Under the pieces are notes generated by a model, which was given only the letters and a program-made list of their open reading frames with translations, ran no database searches and was not told where the DNA came from. Positions 1-9,703 of a stretch of DNA of 64,000 nt are shown here, piece after piece. Numbering within the stretch: the stretch's first letter is position 1; every line of letters starts with the position of its first letter. Source of the stretch: Bin75 sp965200435 (GTDB lineage: Bacteria; Nitrospirota; Nitrospiria; Nitrospirales; UBA8639); contig OZ241337.1 in NCBI GenBank assembly GCA_965200435.1, positions 186,001 to 250,000 of the forward strand. The letters run 5' to 3'. The translations under genes were made by a program, and so were the position numbers.

Positions 1-320
1 CAACAGACTGGGAACATTGGCGAACCCGTTACATCTCCAAACTGCTTCTCTTGCTCAAAATCGTTCGGCAGGAAGCGGCCCAAAAGAGTAACCAACAACT
101 GCAATCGATCACCGCGACGCTTGATCGAATCCTTCCCAAAGAGAGACGGGGAGAACCGCTATCACGAAAGGCGCTGTGGAGTTTGACCGGCACTCCTGGC
201 GTCACCTGCGTCCTGAACGGCATGCGCACGACAGAGTACGTTGAGGATTCCTTAACGATCCTCGGATGGGACCCCTTGGACAATCCTCAATCCATCTTCG
301 AGAGCCTGTTATCGGACTGA
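1..320 (+). CDS. Aldo/keto reductase family protein, C-terminal part (5' end outside window)
   Basis: The frame is open from base 3 to a TGA at 318-320. It gives about 105 residues with no start inside the window, so this is the tail of a longer gene. The end contains GTPGVTCVLNGMR followed by a segment around YVEDSL. This matches the last strand-helix unit of aldo/keto reductases, where a Gly/Met/Arg loop helps hold the NADPH 2'-phosphate, but the catalytic Asp-Tyr-Lys-His residues would lie upstream and cannot be checked. A TTG at 51 is only an internal codon. Substrate unknown. The gene is followed within 15 bases by a 142-bp repeat element. Confidence 0.6.
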   Translation, partial: TDWEHWRTRYISKLLLLLKIVRQEAAQKSNQQLQSITATLDRILPKERRGEPLSRKALWSLTGTPGVTCVLNGMRTTEYVEDSLTILGWDPLDNPQSIFESLLSD

Positions 321-334
321 CGCCCACGCCTTAA

Positions 335-476
335 GGAACCTCTGATTGAGTGCGCTATCGGGCGCATGGCGGCGTGGTGTCCTCGCTCAACCCTCACCTA
401 TCTCTATGAGAAGCTTCGGGTTTCGCTCCGGAACGCCTCGCCCTGCATCCCGCTATCACACGAAATCAGAGGTTCC
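335..476 (+). mobile_element. 142-bp MITE, copy 1
   Basis: Perfect 13-bp terminal inverted repeats (GGAACCTCTGATT at 335-347 and its complement at 464-476) enclose a 142-bp element. The 4-bp direct repeat TTAA flanks it at 331-334 and 477-480. The interior is itself an imperfect palindrome, so the whole element could fold into a long hairpin. There is no coding capacity. The YTAR-type target duplication is the habit of IS5-group elements, so this is probably mobilised in trans by an IS5-like transposase not present in this window. Four more copies of exactly the same length occur here. Confidence 0.85.
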
Positions 477-496
477 TTAAGCGACCCATCAGCCTC

Positions 497-2945
497 TTAC
501 GCGTTTAATACCCAGATGTTCCAGAAACGAGACATATTTTCCCATTCACGGGCCAGTGAATACTCACCCAATGCCAGCGGAACGGGTTGACGATCCGTCA
601 TACGCTGGATCCGGCTGTCCCCGGAATTCGGTTTCGCGGAAAGCACAATGGCCCCGTCCAAATCTGTTCGGTAAATGTTCATGCGATCGTACGCCTGCAA
701 AACGTCAGGGGCCGGATGGCCGTAACGGTTTTCCCGACCGGCGGACACCACCGCAGTCTTCGCATTGAGCCGTTGAATCCATCGTCGATTCAACGAACTC
801 TTCGCTCCATGATGTGGAATCTTGACAACGGTCGCCGATTCCACCAGTGGATGATGGAGTTGCCTCGTCAAGGCTTCGACCGCCGCATCGGCCGTGAGCA
901 AAATCGAGTGCTTTCCGCACGTTAAACTGAGAACCACGGAAAGATTGTTCAGGTCAGCCCCCTGAGGTTCGTGCAACGTGGAACCATTTTCCGCCAACGG
1001 CGGGTTCAGTGATACGAGTCGACAGGATCCGTCCTCTACAATTTCTTCTCCTTCCCGGGCAAGACGTTCAACGAGGCCTTTGCGCGTCAGCGCATCATGG
1101 AGTCGCCGGTAAAAGCGGTTCGTACTTTGAGTCCCGTTACTCCAGTAATGATCGATCTCGAAGTGTTCGATGATCCAGGACAGTCCTCCCACGTGATCCA
1201 ATTGCGGATGAGTCGCAATCACGTGAGTCAGACGCCGGATGCCTCGATCCCACAAATAGGGCCCCACCACCATTCGGCCTACATCCCAACGTTCATAGGC
1301 AACCCCGCCGTCTACCAGAATCGTGTCGCCGCCAGGCAACTCGAGCAGCGTGGCGTCACCCTGGCCAACGTCCAAAAACGTCACGCGCAACGTATCGTCC
1401 TCAAACACATGTCACGGCGACCACACCCACCACAACAGGCACAAGACCAGCGCACTCACGCTGATGACCCGGAACGTCATTTTCCGGCTGAGCAACGCAA
1501 CCATCAGACAAAAATAGAAGCCTGCCATGGACAAGATTGAGGGAGAGGCCACGTGCCATTCGGCACCAGGAATCGTAGCCATGACACCGACAACGGACGT
1601 CAGGCCATTCATGATTTCCTGATGAACCAAACCGAGGGGCAATTGGTCGAGCCCGCAAAGCAAGACGATCATCGACGCGACAAGTCCCAAACGGCACGAC
1701 AAACAAGCCGACCAGGGGTACGACGACGGCATTCGCAAACATCCCCAACCAGGCCACCTGGTTGAAATAGTACGCAACCAGCGGAACCGTCCCCACGGTG
1801 ACAGCAAGGGTCATCAACGCATACTGCGTTCCCCAATGTTTCAATTTGACCATGACAGCCTGAGGCCGTTCATCTTCCTCGTCGTCACTGGTACTCCATC
1901 GAAACACCAGAGCGATGGCCAGAACGGACACGTACGAGAGTTGAAAGGAAAGGTCGTATATCGCCTTGGGATCAGCCAGGGTCGTGCACAACGCGGCCAG
2001 ACCCAACGCAATGATGATCCGTCGATCGTAACCGATCCACACCGCGAAGAGATACAACAAGATCATCAGCAATGACCGGACGGTCGCCACGTGAGATCCC
2101 GACAACAGCGTGTAAAAAACAACCATGGGGACGGTAACCAACACGGCAAGTTGCTTGGACGTCAGGACGCAAGAGAGTTGCTCCAGCCAACGGGCCGGCA
2201 TGCGACGGGTTATCCCTCTCACGGTCAAAAACGAGACAAAGGCCAACAACCCCAAATGCGAGCCCGATATGGAAATAATATGAACCGTCCCCGTCGTCAT
2301 AAAATCGTCACGGACACTCGGAGGGATATCGTTCTGCTCTCCCACAATCATTCCCAGAAACAAACCACGAGCCGGCTGCCGGAGCGTCGAGAGGGCAGCT
2401 TGGCGTACCTGATTCCGCCAACGGTCGATCTGCCGCCAGACCCGCGCTTGGATGTCGAAGACGGCGGGAGGTTGAACCTGTATCCGGTCAGGGCCCCTGA
2501 CGACCCCTACCGCGTGAATCCCGTGCTCCTTGAGGTAGGCGCCGTAATCAAACCCGCCCGGGTTGCGTATGCCGAAGGGCGGACGTATTCGAGCACGAAC
2601 GCGAATCCTGTCTCCCCGAAATACCTGCGTATTGGGCTCACACGTGTTCCCGAACTTACATGGACGCCAAGTCAGGCGCAGGTTCCCACGAACCGGACGG
2701 CTTGCGTTAGCCTGCTCGACAGATTCCAGGGCCACGATCATTGTCACCCGACCCGGAGCGTGCTCGACCGGTTCCGTCACCAGACCTGAGATTGTCACCT
2801 CCGGTTGACCGGCATGGAACGGCAGAGCAACGTCGCGATGCGTTTCCGCGTCAAACAACCAATAGCCGGCGCCTAGCAGGACACAGGCATACAGGAAGAG
2901 TCCCTGCCACCGGGGAGCGAGCGCCTTCTTTTCATACCAAGACAC
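497..2945 (-). pseudogene. comEC: comEC/rec2 DNA-uptake channel, broken by a frameshift and an in-frame stop
   Basis: ComEC is the inner-membrane channel that carries transforming DNA into the cytoplasm. The N-terminal part (from GTG 2945) has a ComEC OB-like region and the competence membrane domain (ISISGSHLGLLAF, then several helices). Near base 1686 the frame shifts by one: dropping one base in the TTTGGGA stretch joins VVPFG to LVASMIVLL. This second frame runs to a TGA at 1414-1412. After a single His codon the same frame continues from GTG 1408 as the metallo-beta-lactamase-like domain (FLDVGQGDA, THPQLDHVGG, KIPHHGAKSS) to base 497. In intact homologues these domains form one chain, so the TGA looks like a CGA to TGA change. 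Hydrophobic sequence also continues in frame upstream of 2945 to about 3090 with no ATG, GTG or TTG, so the start may be lost too. Confidence 0.8.
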
Positions 2946-3431
2946 GACTCCGGCGACAAAGACCAGCAGGAGCAGAGTGGTGAGAGGAAGAAAAAAAAGA
3001 TAGGACCCCAGTAGGAGTCCTACGAGAAAGGCAACAATGCCGGAGAGGAATACACCGGAAAGGCACTCTGTTACTGTACGGCAATCGAGAGCACATGGTC
3101 AATATGAGAGAGGATGCCTTCCTGAATATCTAAACGAATGGGAAACGTTCACTCATTCGTTGACAGAAGAGAGAGGCTGGAGCTTGTCGGATGACGCGAC
3201 GCGAATCCGACCTACAGTTTTTACAGTTTCTGGATCCCCGATGACAGATGTCGGGGATGACCGCAGGAGGTCGCGAAATGTGACAATCAATGACGGAACA
3301 CCTACACGAACGACCAAGTTGCCCAGTCCGTGGATTGCAGGGTAAAAAGGTCCGGGAATGGTTACAGGCAGAATCCCAGGGAGGCGGGCCGGTGAAGGGG
3401 CTTTTCTGAAACGCGCTTGGTTTTCAAATCA
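2946..3431. repeat. Gap between comEC and glmM: comEC 5' remnant plus REP-like hairpins
   Basis: The first ~145 bases still encode hydrophobic residues in frame with comEC on the minus strand. The rest is noncoding. It holds a palindrome at 3186-3211 (GTCGGATGACG... paired with ...AATCCGAC, followed by CTACAG) and a hairpin near 3233-3262 with arms ATCCCCGA and TCGGGGAT. The module CAATGACGGAACAC follows near 3288-3301. These are the same modules found in the other gene gaps of this window. Confidence 0.6.
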
Positions 3432-4778
3432 TCAGATCGTGGCCTTGACCACTCCAGCCAATTCATCCGCGACTTCACTGATTGTCGAATGATCCCGGCC
3501 CTCGACCATAACCCGCACCAACGGCTCGGTTCCGGAATACCGAACCAGGATCCGTCCGGCCCCGTTCAGCCGTTCTTCACCGGAACGAATCGCCTGTTGC
3601 AATTCCAGAAGCGATCCCAAGTCGGGTTTCCGGTTCACCTTGATACCCAACAGGATTTGAGGAACCGTCTCTACCCATTTGGTCAATTCCGAGACGGCAG
3701 ACCCTGACCGCTTGACCAACTTGAGCATTTGCAGGCCGGAAATCAACCCATCGCCGGTTGTATTATAATCGAGGAAAATGACGTGTCCCGATTGTTCGCC
3801 CCCAAGGGTATAACCATCGGCTAACATACGCTCGAGAATGGACCGGTCGCCAACGGGTGTCCGGATCAGATTGATCCCGTGCTTTTGCATGGCCAATTCA
3901 AACCCGAAATTACTCATAACGGTTCCGACGACGGTATCGCGATTGAGCTTCCCGCGCTGCTGCAAATCCAGGGCAAACGCAGCCAGGGCCTGGTCGCCAT
4001 TCACCACCTCACCCTCTTCCGTCACGAACACGGCCCGGTCCGCATCTCCATCCAACGCAACGCCGAGATCGCCCCGGTGCGCGCGGACAGCCTCTTGCAG
4101 CCGTTCGGGGAACAGAGCCCCATACCCCGCATTGATGTTGGTGCCATCCGGTTCATCACCGATCACGCACACGTCAGATCCCAGCTCCCTGACCACTTTG
4201 GGAAAGACGGAATACGCGGCCCCATGCGCACAATCTATCACCACCTTCATCCCCTGATAATCCATTTCGCGCGGCAAGGACCGTTTCACGAATTCGATGT
4301 AACGTCCTTCGGCATCGGGGATACGAAACGCCTTTCCGATTTCACCGGCCGTGGGACGAAGATGTTCGATCTCGTCCGACAGGACCAATTCTTCAATGCG
4401 GAATTCAAGTGCGTCGGGAAGTTTGAGCCCGTCATGGGAAAAAAACTTGATCCCGTTATCCTGGTAGGGATTGTGGGAGGCAGAAATCATCACTCCCGCA
4501 TCGGCTCTGAGGCTGCGCGTTAAAAACGCCACGCCCGGCGAGGGCATCGGTCCGACCAACAACACATCGACCCCCATGGAACAAATCCCGGAGATCAACG
4601 CCGATTCCAACATGTAACCGGAAAGACGGGTATCTTTGCCGATGACGATCTGGTGATGCCCGGCCCGTCCCTTGAACACGTAAGCCACGGCCCTGCCCAA
4701 CTTCAGCACGGTTTCGCTGGTCATAGGTTCCAGGTTGGCAATGCCTCTCACCCCATCTGTGCCAAACAATTTCCGCAC
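3432..4778 (-). CDS. glmM: Phosphoglucosamine mutase
   Basis: GlmM converts glucosamine-6-phosphate to glucosamine-1-phosphate for UDP-GlcNAc, the precursor of peptidoglycan and lipopolysaccharide. All four family motifs are present: the catalytic ISASHNP with Ser101, metal-binding DGDADR, sugar-binding GGEQSGH, and the C-terminal phosphate loop RYSGTEPLVR. I chose GTG 4778 because AGGAAG lies 4 bases before it and the protein then begins VRKLFGTDGVRG, like the family, at 448 residues. A longer TTG start at 4808 overlaps the folP stop and is possible. Downstream gene of ftsH-folP-glmM, an order seen in many bacteria. Confidence 0.95.
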   Translation of the reverse strand: MRKLFGTDGVRGIANLEPMTSETVLKLGRAVAYVFKGRAGHHQIVIGKDTRLSGYMLESALISGICSMGVDVLLVGPMPSPGVAFLTRSLRADAGVMISASHNPYQDNGIKFFSHDGLKLPDALEFRIEELVLSDEIEHLRPTAGEIGKAFRIPDAEGRYIEFVKRSLPREMDYQGMKVVIDCAHGAAYSVFPKVVRELGSDVCVIGDEPDGTNINAGYGALFPERLQEAVRAHRGDLGVALDGDADRAVFVTEEGEVVNGDQALAAFALDLQQRGKLNRDTVVGTVMSNFGFELAMQKHGINLIRTPVGDRSILERMLADGYTLGGEQSGHVIFLDYNTTGDGLISGLQMLKLVKRSGSAVSELTKWVETVPQILLGIKVNRKPDLGSLLELQQAIRSGEERLNGAGRILVRYSGTEPLVRVMVEGRDHSTISEVADELAGVVKATI

Positions 4779-4804
4779 GTTGCTTCCTGCCACCTTACCG
4801 TCCG

Positions 4805-5656
4805 TCAAGCCCGGACAATGGCTTCCGACATCCGGACGACTTCACGCATTGACCCGACGTCATGAACCCGAACCATCCTTGCCCCACCCAACACGGCAGC
4901 CGCTACGGCCGCGGCCGTTCCCATGAGACGTTTCTCCACGGGTTGACCGGTAACCGTTCCGATAAAAGATTTATTCGACACGCCGACCAGAACGGGACGA
5001 CCTAACGGTTGAAATGCGCCAAGCTCTTTCAGTAACAATAAATTCTGTTGCGCATTCTTGGCAAACCCGATTCCCGGATCGATCAGAATCTGTTCACGAG
5101 CGATGCCAACTGCTTCCGCGTGCCTGATGCGCGTTTCCAAATAATCCCGGACTTCCTCCACCACGTTGTCATAGTGGCAATGGTGCTGCATATCCTGAGG
5201 CGTGCCCCGCTTATGCATCAGCACAAGCCCGGCCTGAGTCCCGGCAATCACCCGACCCATTCGGGGATCGTTCTCCAAGGCACTGACGTCGTTGATGAGT
5301 ACCGCCCCCCAGTCGATCGCTCGTTCAGCAACACCGGCCTTGCAGGTATCGACCGACAGGGGAACCGTCGCCCGTTTTCCGATAACCTCCAGGACTGGCT
5401 TCAATCGACGAATTTCCTCCTGTTCGTCAATCGCTTGGGAACCGGGTCGTGTGGACTCCGCGCCAATATCGACCAGATCAGCCCCCTCACTCACCATGTA
5501 TTCAACATGAGCCAAGGCGCGTTGAGGATCAAGAAAGTGCCCGCCGTCGGAAAAAGAATCCGGCGTCACGTTCAAAATGCCCAGCACCAGGACGCGATGG
5601 GAACAGGGAATCCTCACGTGGCAGGCTTGCAGATATACGGAGTATTCTTCTTCCAT
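4805..5656 (-). CDS. folP: Dihydropteroate synthase
   Basis: FolP joins p-aminobenzoate to dihydropterin pyrophosphate in folate synthesis and is the sulfonamide target. The sequence shows LGILNVTPDSFSDGG (pterin/phosphate site), DIGAESTRPGS, INDVSAL, DPGIGFAKN and VGVSNKSFIG, in the order expected for the TIM-barrel enzyme. At 283 residues it has normal length. ATG 5656 is the start, although the first ~20 residues before the barrel are not conserved. The stop overlaps the alternative TTG start of glmM, so translation of the two is probably coupled. About 200 bases of repeats separate it from ftsH upstream. Confidence 0.95.
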   Translation of the reverse strand: MEEEYSVYLQACHVRIPCSHRVLVLGILNVTPDSFSDGGHFLDPQRALAHVEYMVSEGADLVDIGAESTRPGSQAIDEQEEIRRLKPVLEVIGKRATVPLSVDTCKAGVAERAIDWGAVLINDVSALENDPRMGRVIAGTQAGLVLMHKRGTPQDMQHHCHYDNVVEEVRDYLETRIRHAEAVGIAREQILIDPGIGFAKNAQQNLLLLKELGAFQPLGRPVLVGVSNKSFIGTVTGQPVEKRLMGTAAAVAAAVLGGARMVRVHDVGSMREVVRMSEAIVRA

Positions 5657-5852
5657 GGAGAGCCGGACCCCGCTCCCTCACGACTTCAAGCCGCATGAGA
5701 TGCGGCTGCGACACGTGCCTCTCCCACCCCTATCCCTTCTTTTTGTCAGGGAGGAGAACGGAAGAAACTCCCTTAACAAGGGGAACGAAGAGATTTCTCT
5801 CCATCCTGGAGAGAGTTGAGGGGAGGGAGGGCGTGAATCCAGCGCGATTCCG
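5657..5852. repeat. Hairpin cluster between ftsH and folP
   Basis: A 7-bp perfect stem with a 3-base loop lies at 5690-5706 (GCCGCAT GAG ATGCGGC). It is followed by C/T-rich inverted repeats near 5735-5757 and around 5800-5828 (CTCTCCA/TGGAGAG). The same GCCGCATGAG module recurs near 7882 and 29635. It may end or weaken ftsH transcription before folP, but no clear U-tract terminator is seen. Confidence 0.5.
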
Positions 5853-7670
5853 TCACACTTGCGCTGGCTCTCGAGCAATGGTTCCCCGATTGATGATTTG
5901 ATCAATTTCCAAGGAATCCAAAACTTCTTTTTCCAGAAGGGCTTCGGCCAAAGCCCGCAGGGTGTGAATATGTTCCGTGAGCATTCGCTTCGTCCGCTCA
6001 TAGGCTTCTACGATCAACCGCTTCACTTCGTGATCGATTTCCAGGGCAACCTGCTCACTGAAGTCCCGACGCGCCGTAATTTCCCGGCCCAGAAAGATTT
6101 CCTCCTCCTTCTTGCCGAAGGTCAATGGCCCCAATTTGTGACTCATTCCCCACTCACACACCATTTTCCTGGCCAGTTCGGTGGCCCGTTCAATGTCATT
6201 GCCCGCACCGGTGGTGACGTTTTTCAAAATCAGTTCCTCGGCCACGCGCCCACCTAAGAGAATCGACAGGGTGTTATAGAGAAATTCCTCGGAATAACTG
6301 TGCCGGTCATCAATGGGAAGCTGCATGGTCATACCCATGGCACGGCCCCTCGGGATAATCGTCACTTTGTGCACGGGGTCGGCACCCGGCAACAATTTCG
6401 CCATAAGGGCATGGCCAGCCTCATGATAAGCCGTGGTGCGCTTTTCCGCTTCACTCAGGACCAGACTCTTGCGCTCCGCTCCCATCATGACTTTATCCTT
6501 GGCATTTTCAAAATCGATCAACTCCACCAACTTCTTGTTCAGCCGAGCAGCCCAGAGTGCCGCCTCATTGACAAGATTTTCCAAATCGGCGCCTGAAAAA
6601 CCCGGTGTTCCCCTGGCAATCTGATCGAGATTCACGTCGGAAGCCACAGGCACCTTCTTGGTGTGGACTTTGAGAATCTCCACGCGGCCCCGGACGTCAG
6701 GACGATTGACGACCACTTGGCGATCAAACCGGCCGGGCCGTAGCAAGGCAGGATCAAGAACGTCGGGACGGTTCGTGGCCGCAACAAGAATCACCCCTTC
6801 GGTCGTATCGAACCCATCCATCTCCACGAGCAGTTGATTCAGGGTCTGTTCCCGTTCGTCGTGTCCCCCGCCTAAGCCCGCGCCGCGCAATCGACCGACG
6901 GCATCGATTTCATCAATGAAAATGATGCACGGCGCATGTTTTTTCCCCTGCTCAAACAGGTCGCGCACGCGAGACGCGCCGACGCCCACAAACATTTCCA
7001 CGAAATCGGAACCACTGATGCTGAAGAACGGCGCACCCGCTTCGCCGGCAATCGCTTTTGCCAAGAGGGTCTTTCCCGTTCCCGGCGGGCCAACGATCAA
7101 CACCCCTTTGGGGATTCGCCCACCAAGCTTTTGAAATTTTTGCGGATCTTTCAGAAATTCGATGATTTCAACGACTTCTTCTTTCGCCTCCTCCACACCG
7201 GCCACATCGGCAAAGGTCACTTTTTTCTTTTCCTCGGTCAGGAGACGTGCACGGCTTTTCCCGAACGAGAGGGCCCGGTTCCCGCCAATCTGCATCTGGC
7301 GCATCAGGAAAAACCATAATCCGAGAAACAGGATAAACGGCCCCCACGTCACAAGAAACGTAATATACCAAGGGCTTTCATCCGGCGGTTTGGCTTCGAT
7401 CTGCACGGCCTGCTCTCGCAGAGCGTTGACCAAGTCCGGATATTCAACGATATACGTCCGAATCCGGTTCCCGTCTTTCAAAATCGCACTGATATGACTG
7501 TCCTTCATCGTGACTTTTGAAATTTCGCCCCGCTCGAGATGGGCCATGAAGTCACTGAAGATCACTTCTTCTTCCGGTGGCTGGGACGGGACGGTGAACA
7601 GGTTGAATAGCAGAATCATAAACAACCCGACCACCACCCAAAACAGCAAATTTTTAACGCGAGAATTCAT
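5853..7670 (-). CDS. ftsH: ATP-dependent zinc metalloprotease FtsH
   Basis: FtsH is a hexameric inner-membrane AAA+ protease that extracts and degrades membrane and short-lived soluble proteins. Start ATG 7670 gives MNSRVKNLLFW, with AGGAACG upstream; an upstream Met would add 16 unlikely residues. There are two membrane helices (about residues 8-28 and 102-123) around a periplasmic domain. They are followed by Walker A GPPGTGKT at 194-201, Walker B IIFIDEID, the second-region-of-homology stretch ending RPGRFDRQ, and zinc site HEAGH at 416-420. Length 605. First gene of the ftsH-folP-glmM group. Confidence 0.96.
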   Translation of the reverse strand: MNSRVKNLLFWVVVGLFMILLFNLFTVPSQPPEEEVIFSDFMAHLERGEISKVTMKDSHISAILKDGNRIRTYIVEYPDLVNALREQAVQIEAKPPDESPWYITFLVTWGPFILFLGLWFFLMRQMQIGGNRALSFGKSRARLLTEEKKKVTFADVAGVEEAKEEVVEIIEFLKDPQKFQKLGGRIPKGVLIVGPPGTGKTLLAKAIAGEAGAPFFSISGSDFVEMFVGVGASRVRDLFEQGKKHAPCIIFIDEIDAVGRLRGAGLGGGHDEREQTLNQLLVEMDGFDTTEGVILVAATNRPDVLDPALLRPGRFDRQVVVNRPDVRGRVEILKVHTKKVPVASDVNLDQIARGTPGFSGADLENLVNEAALWAARLNKKLVELIDFENAKDKVMMGAERKSLVLSEAEKRTTAYHEAGHALMAKLLPGADPVHKVTIIPRGRAMGMTMQLPIDDRHSYSEEFLYNTLSILLGGRVAEELILKNVTTGAGNDIERATELARKMVCEWGMSHKLGPLTFGKKEEEIFLGREITARRDFSEQVALEIDHEVKRLIVEAYERTKRMLTEHIHTLRALAEALLEKEVLDSLEIDQIINRGTIAREPAQV

Positions 7671-8202
7671 AGAAAGGCGTTCCTGCGCTCTCAACCCCGA
7701 ACACCACGAACGGCGCACAAAACTTTTGAAATCTTACCATGAGGGTCACGCATCTGCAACCGGACCCCCATAGAACGTAGAAAGCACGGGCCCCCACCAC
7801 AGCACGAACCACGGGGGAACCATCTTCCCTCTTCCGTAGCCGCGTCATCCTCTGACGCTGTTTGAAAAGCGGTCCCTCCAAGAGCCGCATGAGAGGCCGC
7901 AGCGACAACGACGGAAAGGCCGGTTTGCACCCCGTCACACCCCCTCGCCCTCCGGGAGAGGGTTGGGGTGAGGGCGCTTTCCTCTTCCTTCTTCCCTCTT
8001 CCGTAGCAGCGTCATCTTATGACGCTGTTTGCAAGAAATTGCAGGTCGGATTAGCGAAACGTCATCCGACAAGGGGCAACCCGGGAAATCCATCGGCAAG
8101 ATGGGGCAGGAATGGTTGAGGGGATGGTTGGGTGAGTCAACGTTGTCTGCACAACCCAGAAATGGCACATTAAATCGTACATCTTAAGAGGTTTCGATAG
8201 GC
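7671..8202. repeat. Gap upstream of ftsH: mixed dispersed repeats
   Basis: No convincing gene. The stretch holds modules that recur elsewhere: CGTCATCYTMTGACGCTGTTTG at about 7846 and 8009, the GCCGCATGAG module near 7882, a purine/pyrimidine hairpin near 7945-7973 (CCCTCGCCCTCCGGGAGAGG), and direct repeat A starting at 8041. The ftsH promoter must lie in the left part but is not obvious by eye. Confidence 0.5.
8041..8158 (+). repeat. Direct repeat A, left of the toxin-antitoxin pair
   Basis: About 118 bases, roughly 85-90% identical by eye to 8858-8975 in the same orientation. It begins with a REP palindrome (GTCGGATTAGCG ... CATCCGAC) and continues through GGGCAACCCGGGAAATCC and GGGGCAGGAATGGTTG. 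The two copies are 817 bases apart and bracket the yefM-yoeB-like genes. Confidence 0.8.
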
Positions 8203-8238
8203 TTGTTCCACAGCATGTACAACCGGAATGAGGTTCCC

Positions 8239-8493
8239 ATGCGCATTGTCTCATTTAGCGAAGCGAGAAATCGCCTGAAATCAGTACTGGACGGGGTTGA
8301 AAATGATGCCGATTGTGCGGTGATCACGCGTCGAGATGCCAAAGATGCCGTAGTGATGTCAATGGATTACTACAACAGCTTAATGGAAACGGTCCATTTG
8401 CTGAAGTCCCCGGCCAATGCAGCGTATCTGGCGGCATCCATCGAGCAATTCAAGACAGGGCGGGTGGCCGAACGAGACATGACGGATGAGTAG
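8239..8493 (+). CDS. YefM/Phd-family antitoxin
   Basis: This small antitoxin should bind and neutralise the toxin encoded by the overlapping next gene and repress their shared promoter. It begins MRIVSFSEARNRLKSVLD and continues through ITRRDAKDAVVMSMDYYNSL, the typical Phd/YefM fold with an N-terminal DNA-binding half. The C-terminal half (residues ~55-84) should wrap the toxin. ATG 8239 is preceded by GAGG at a 5-base distance. An upstream ATG at 8203 would add 12 residues without a ribosome site. Length 84. It overlaps the toxin gene by 8 bases, as usual for such pairs. Confidence 0.88.
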   Translation: MRIVSFSEARNRLKSVLDGVENDADCAVITRRDAKDAVVMSMDYYNSLMETVHLLKSPANAAYLAASIEQFKTGRVAERDMTDE

Positions 8494-8746
8494 GACGTTA
8501 GCCTGGACCGACGCGGCGTGGGACGATTACCTATATTGGCAGGCACACGATAAAAAAATCCTCAAACGCATCAACAGATTGCTAGCCGAGACAAAGCGTA
8601 CCCCCTTTGAAGGGATTGGCAAACCGGAAGCCTTGAAAGAGCATCTGTCCGGTTTTTGGTCACGACGTATCGATGAGTCTCATCGTCTGGTCTATGCCGC
8701 CGACGAGTTCCGCAGCACCGTCATTTCTTGCCGCTATCATTATTGA
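8486..8746 (+). CDS. YoeB-family ribosome-dependent mRNA interferase toxin
   Basis: YoeB toxins bind the ribosome and cut mRNA in the A site; the YefM-type partner encoded just upstream holds them inactive. The 86-residue protein has the family pattern: WTDAAWDDYLYWQ at the N-terminus, IGKPEALK and LSGFWSRRIDESHRLVY in the middle, and SCRYHY at the C-terminus. The Glu of GKPE, the Arg of RRID and the His/Tyr of the end correspond to catalytic positions in E. coli YoeB, so it looks intact. The pair lies between two long direct repeats, which suggests gain or loss as a unit. Confidence 0.92.
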   Translation: MSRTLAWTDAAWDDYLYWQAHDKKILKRINRLLAETKRTPFEGIGKPEALKEHLSGFWSRRIDESHRLVYAADEFRSTVISCRYHY

Positions 8747-8857
8747 TCGTCAACGACGATGGAATACCGTCAAGACAAGTAGGCCGGATGAGCGTCGCGT
8801 CATCCGACTGCCGCCCTCCTGTCATCCTCGACATTTGTCATCGAGGATCCAAAATTT

Positions 8858-8975
8858 GTAGGTCGGATTAGCGTGGCATCATCCGACAAGGGGCAACCCG
8901 GGAAATCCATCGGCAAGATGGGGCAGGAATGGTTGAGGGGATTGTTGGACGAACAAACGTTGTCTACACAATCCA
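8858..8975 (+). repeat. Direct repeat B, right of the toxin-antitoxin pair
   Basis: Second copy of the ~118-base repeat at 8041-8158, same orientation. Just before it lie a REP palindrome (8784-8808) and a hairpin (TCATCCTCGACA ... TCGAGGAT, about 8822-8847). After it is another palindrome at about 8989-9021 (GCGGGTTACGCC ... CACCCGAC). The rest of 8976-9294 has no supportable gene. Confidence 0.75.
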
Positions 8976-9294
8976 GGGCGGCGATGGCGGGTTACGCCGG
9001 GACGGCTCACCCGACCTACAGTTGTGTCTTTATAGCCTATCCGGGTTCCCAGGCCAAGCGTATGTCTGAGGGATGAAGGGAATCGGTTTACGAACCACAT
9101 TCCGGGTCTTGGCCTGGGATTCTGCAGCCGAGAAGAAGGTGCCCATGAGATGGCGTAGCTACACAATCCGGAAGGAGAAGGCTGCCAAAAACCGGCCCCC
9201 TAAAAGGCGTCATTGACGAATGCAGACTCGACTTGAACTTCCATGTCGGCTAGAATGCGCATTTTCTGATGCCATTGGTATATCGTCCACTTTC

Positions 9295-9669
9295 ATGAAA
9301 CACGGAGACGTCCTTTCCAGCCAACTCTCACCTTGCCCGTCTTTCCCATGCTGTATCTCCAGTCGGAACGATGCCACGCCGCGTCATCGTATTGAGCCGT
9401 TCGCCGCAACAGAAGACCCCATCGCTCTCTTCGAACGGCTGAAAGTCCTCCTCACGAACCTGCCACGCACGATGGTCTTCACGGCAACGGACACCTATCT
9501 CCACGCGGTCTGCAGAACCAGATTCGGATTCTCCGATGACGTAGAATTTCGCCTTTGCCTCACGGGTCGCGTGATTCACGTCCGCTCCGCGTCGCGGATC
9601 GGCATCTGGGATTTTGGCGTGAACCGACGGCGCATTGAAAAACTCCGCCGGCAGCTTCACGGCAGATAG
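9295..9669 (+). CDS. DUF1499 family protein
   Basis: About 124 residues from ATG 9295. The C-terminal two thirds follow the DUF1499 pattern: LPRTMVF, TDTYLHAVCRTRFGF, DDVEFRL, HVRSASRIGIWDFGVNRRRIE. The N-terminal PCPSFPCCISS corresponds to the family's usual PCPxxPNCVSS. The biochemical role of the family is unknown. No strong ribosome site is visible; a start at 9220 would add 25 residues unlike the family. The gene is convergent with nuoN (35 bases apart). A 12-base palindrome AACGCCGGCGTT at 9674-9685 lies between them. Confidence 0.75.
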   Translation: MKHGDVLSSQLSPCPSFPCCISSRNDATPRHRIEPFAATEDPIALFERLKVLLTNLPRTMVFTATDTYLHAVCRTRFGFSDDVEFRLCLTGRVIHVRSASRIGIWDFGVNRRRIEKLRRQLHGR

Positions 9670-9703
9670 CCGAAACGCCGGCGTTCCGTTTCCGCATCAT
9701 GAA

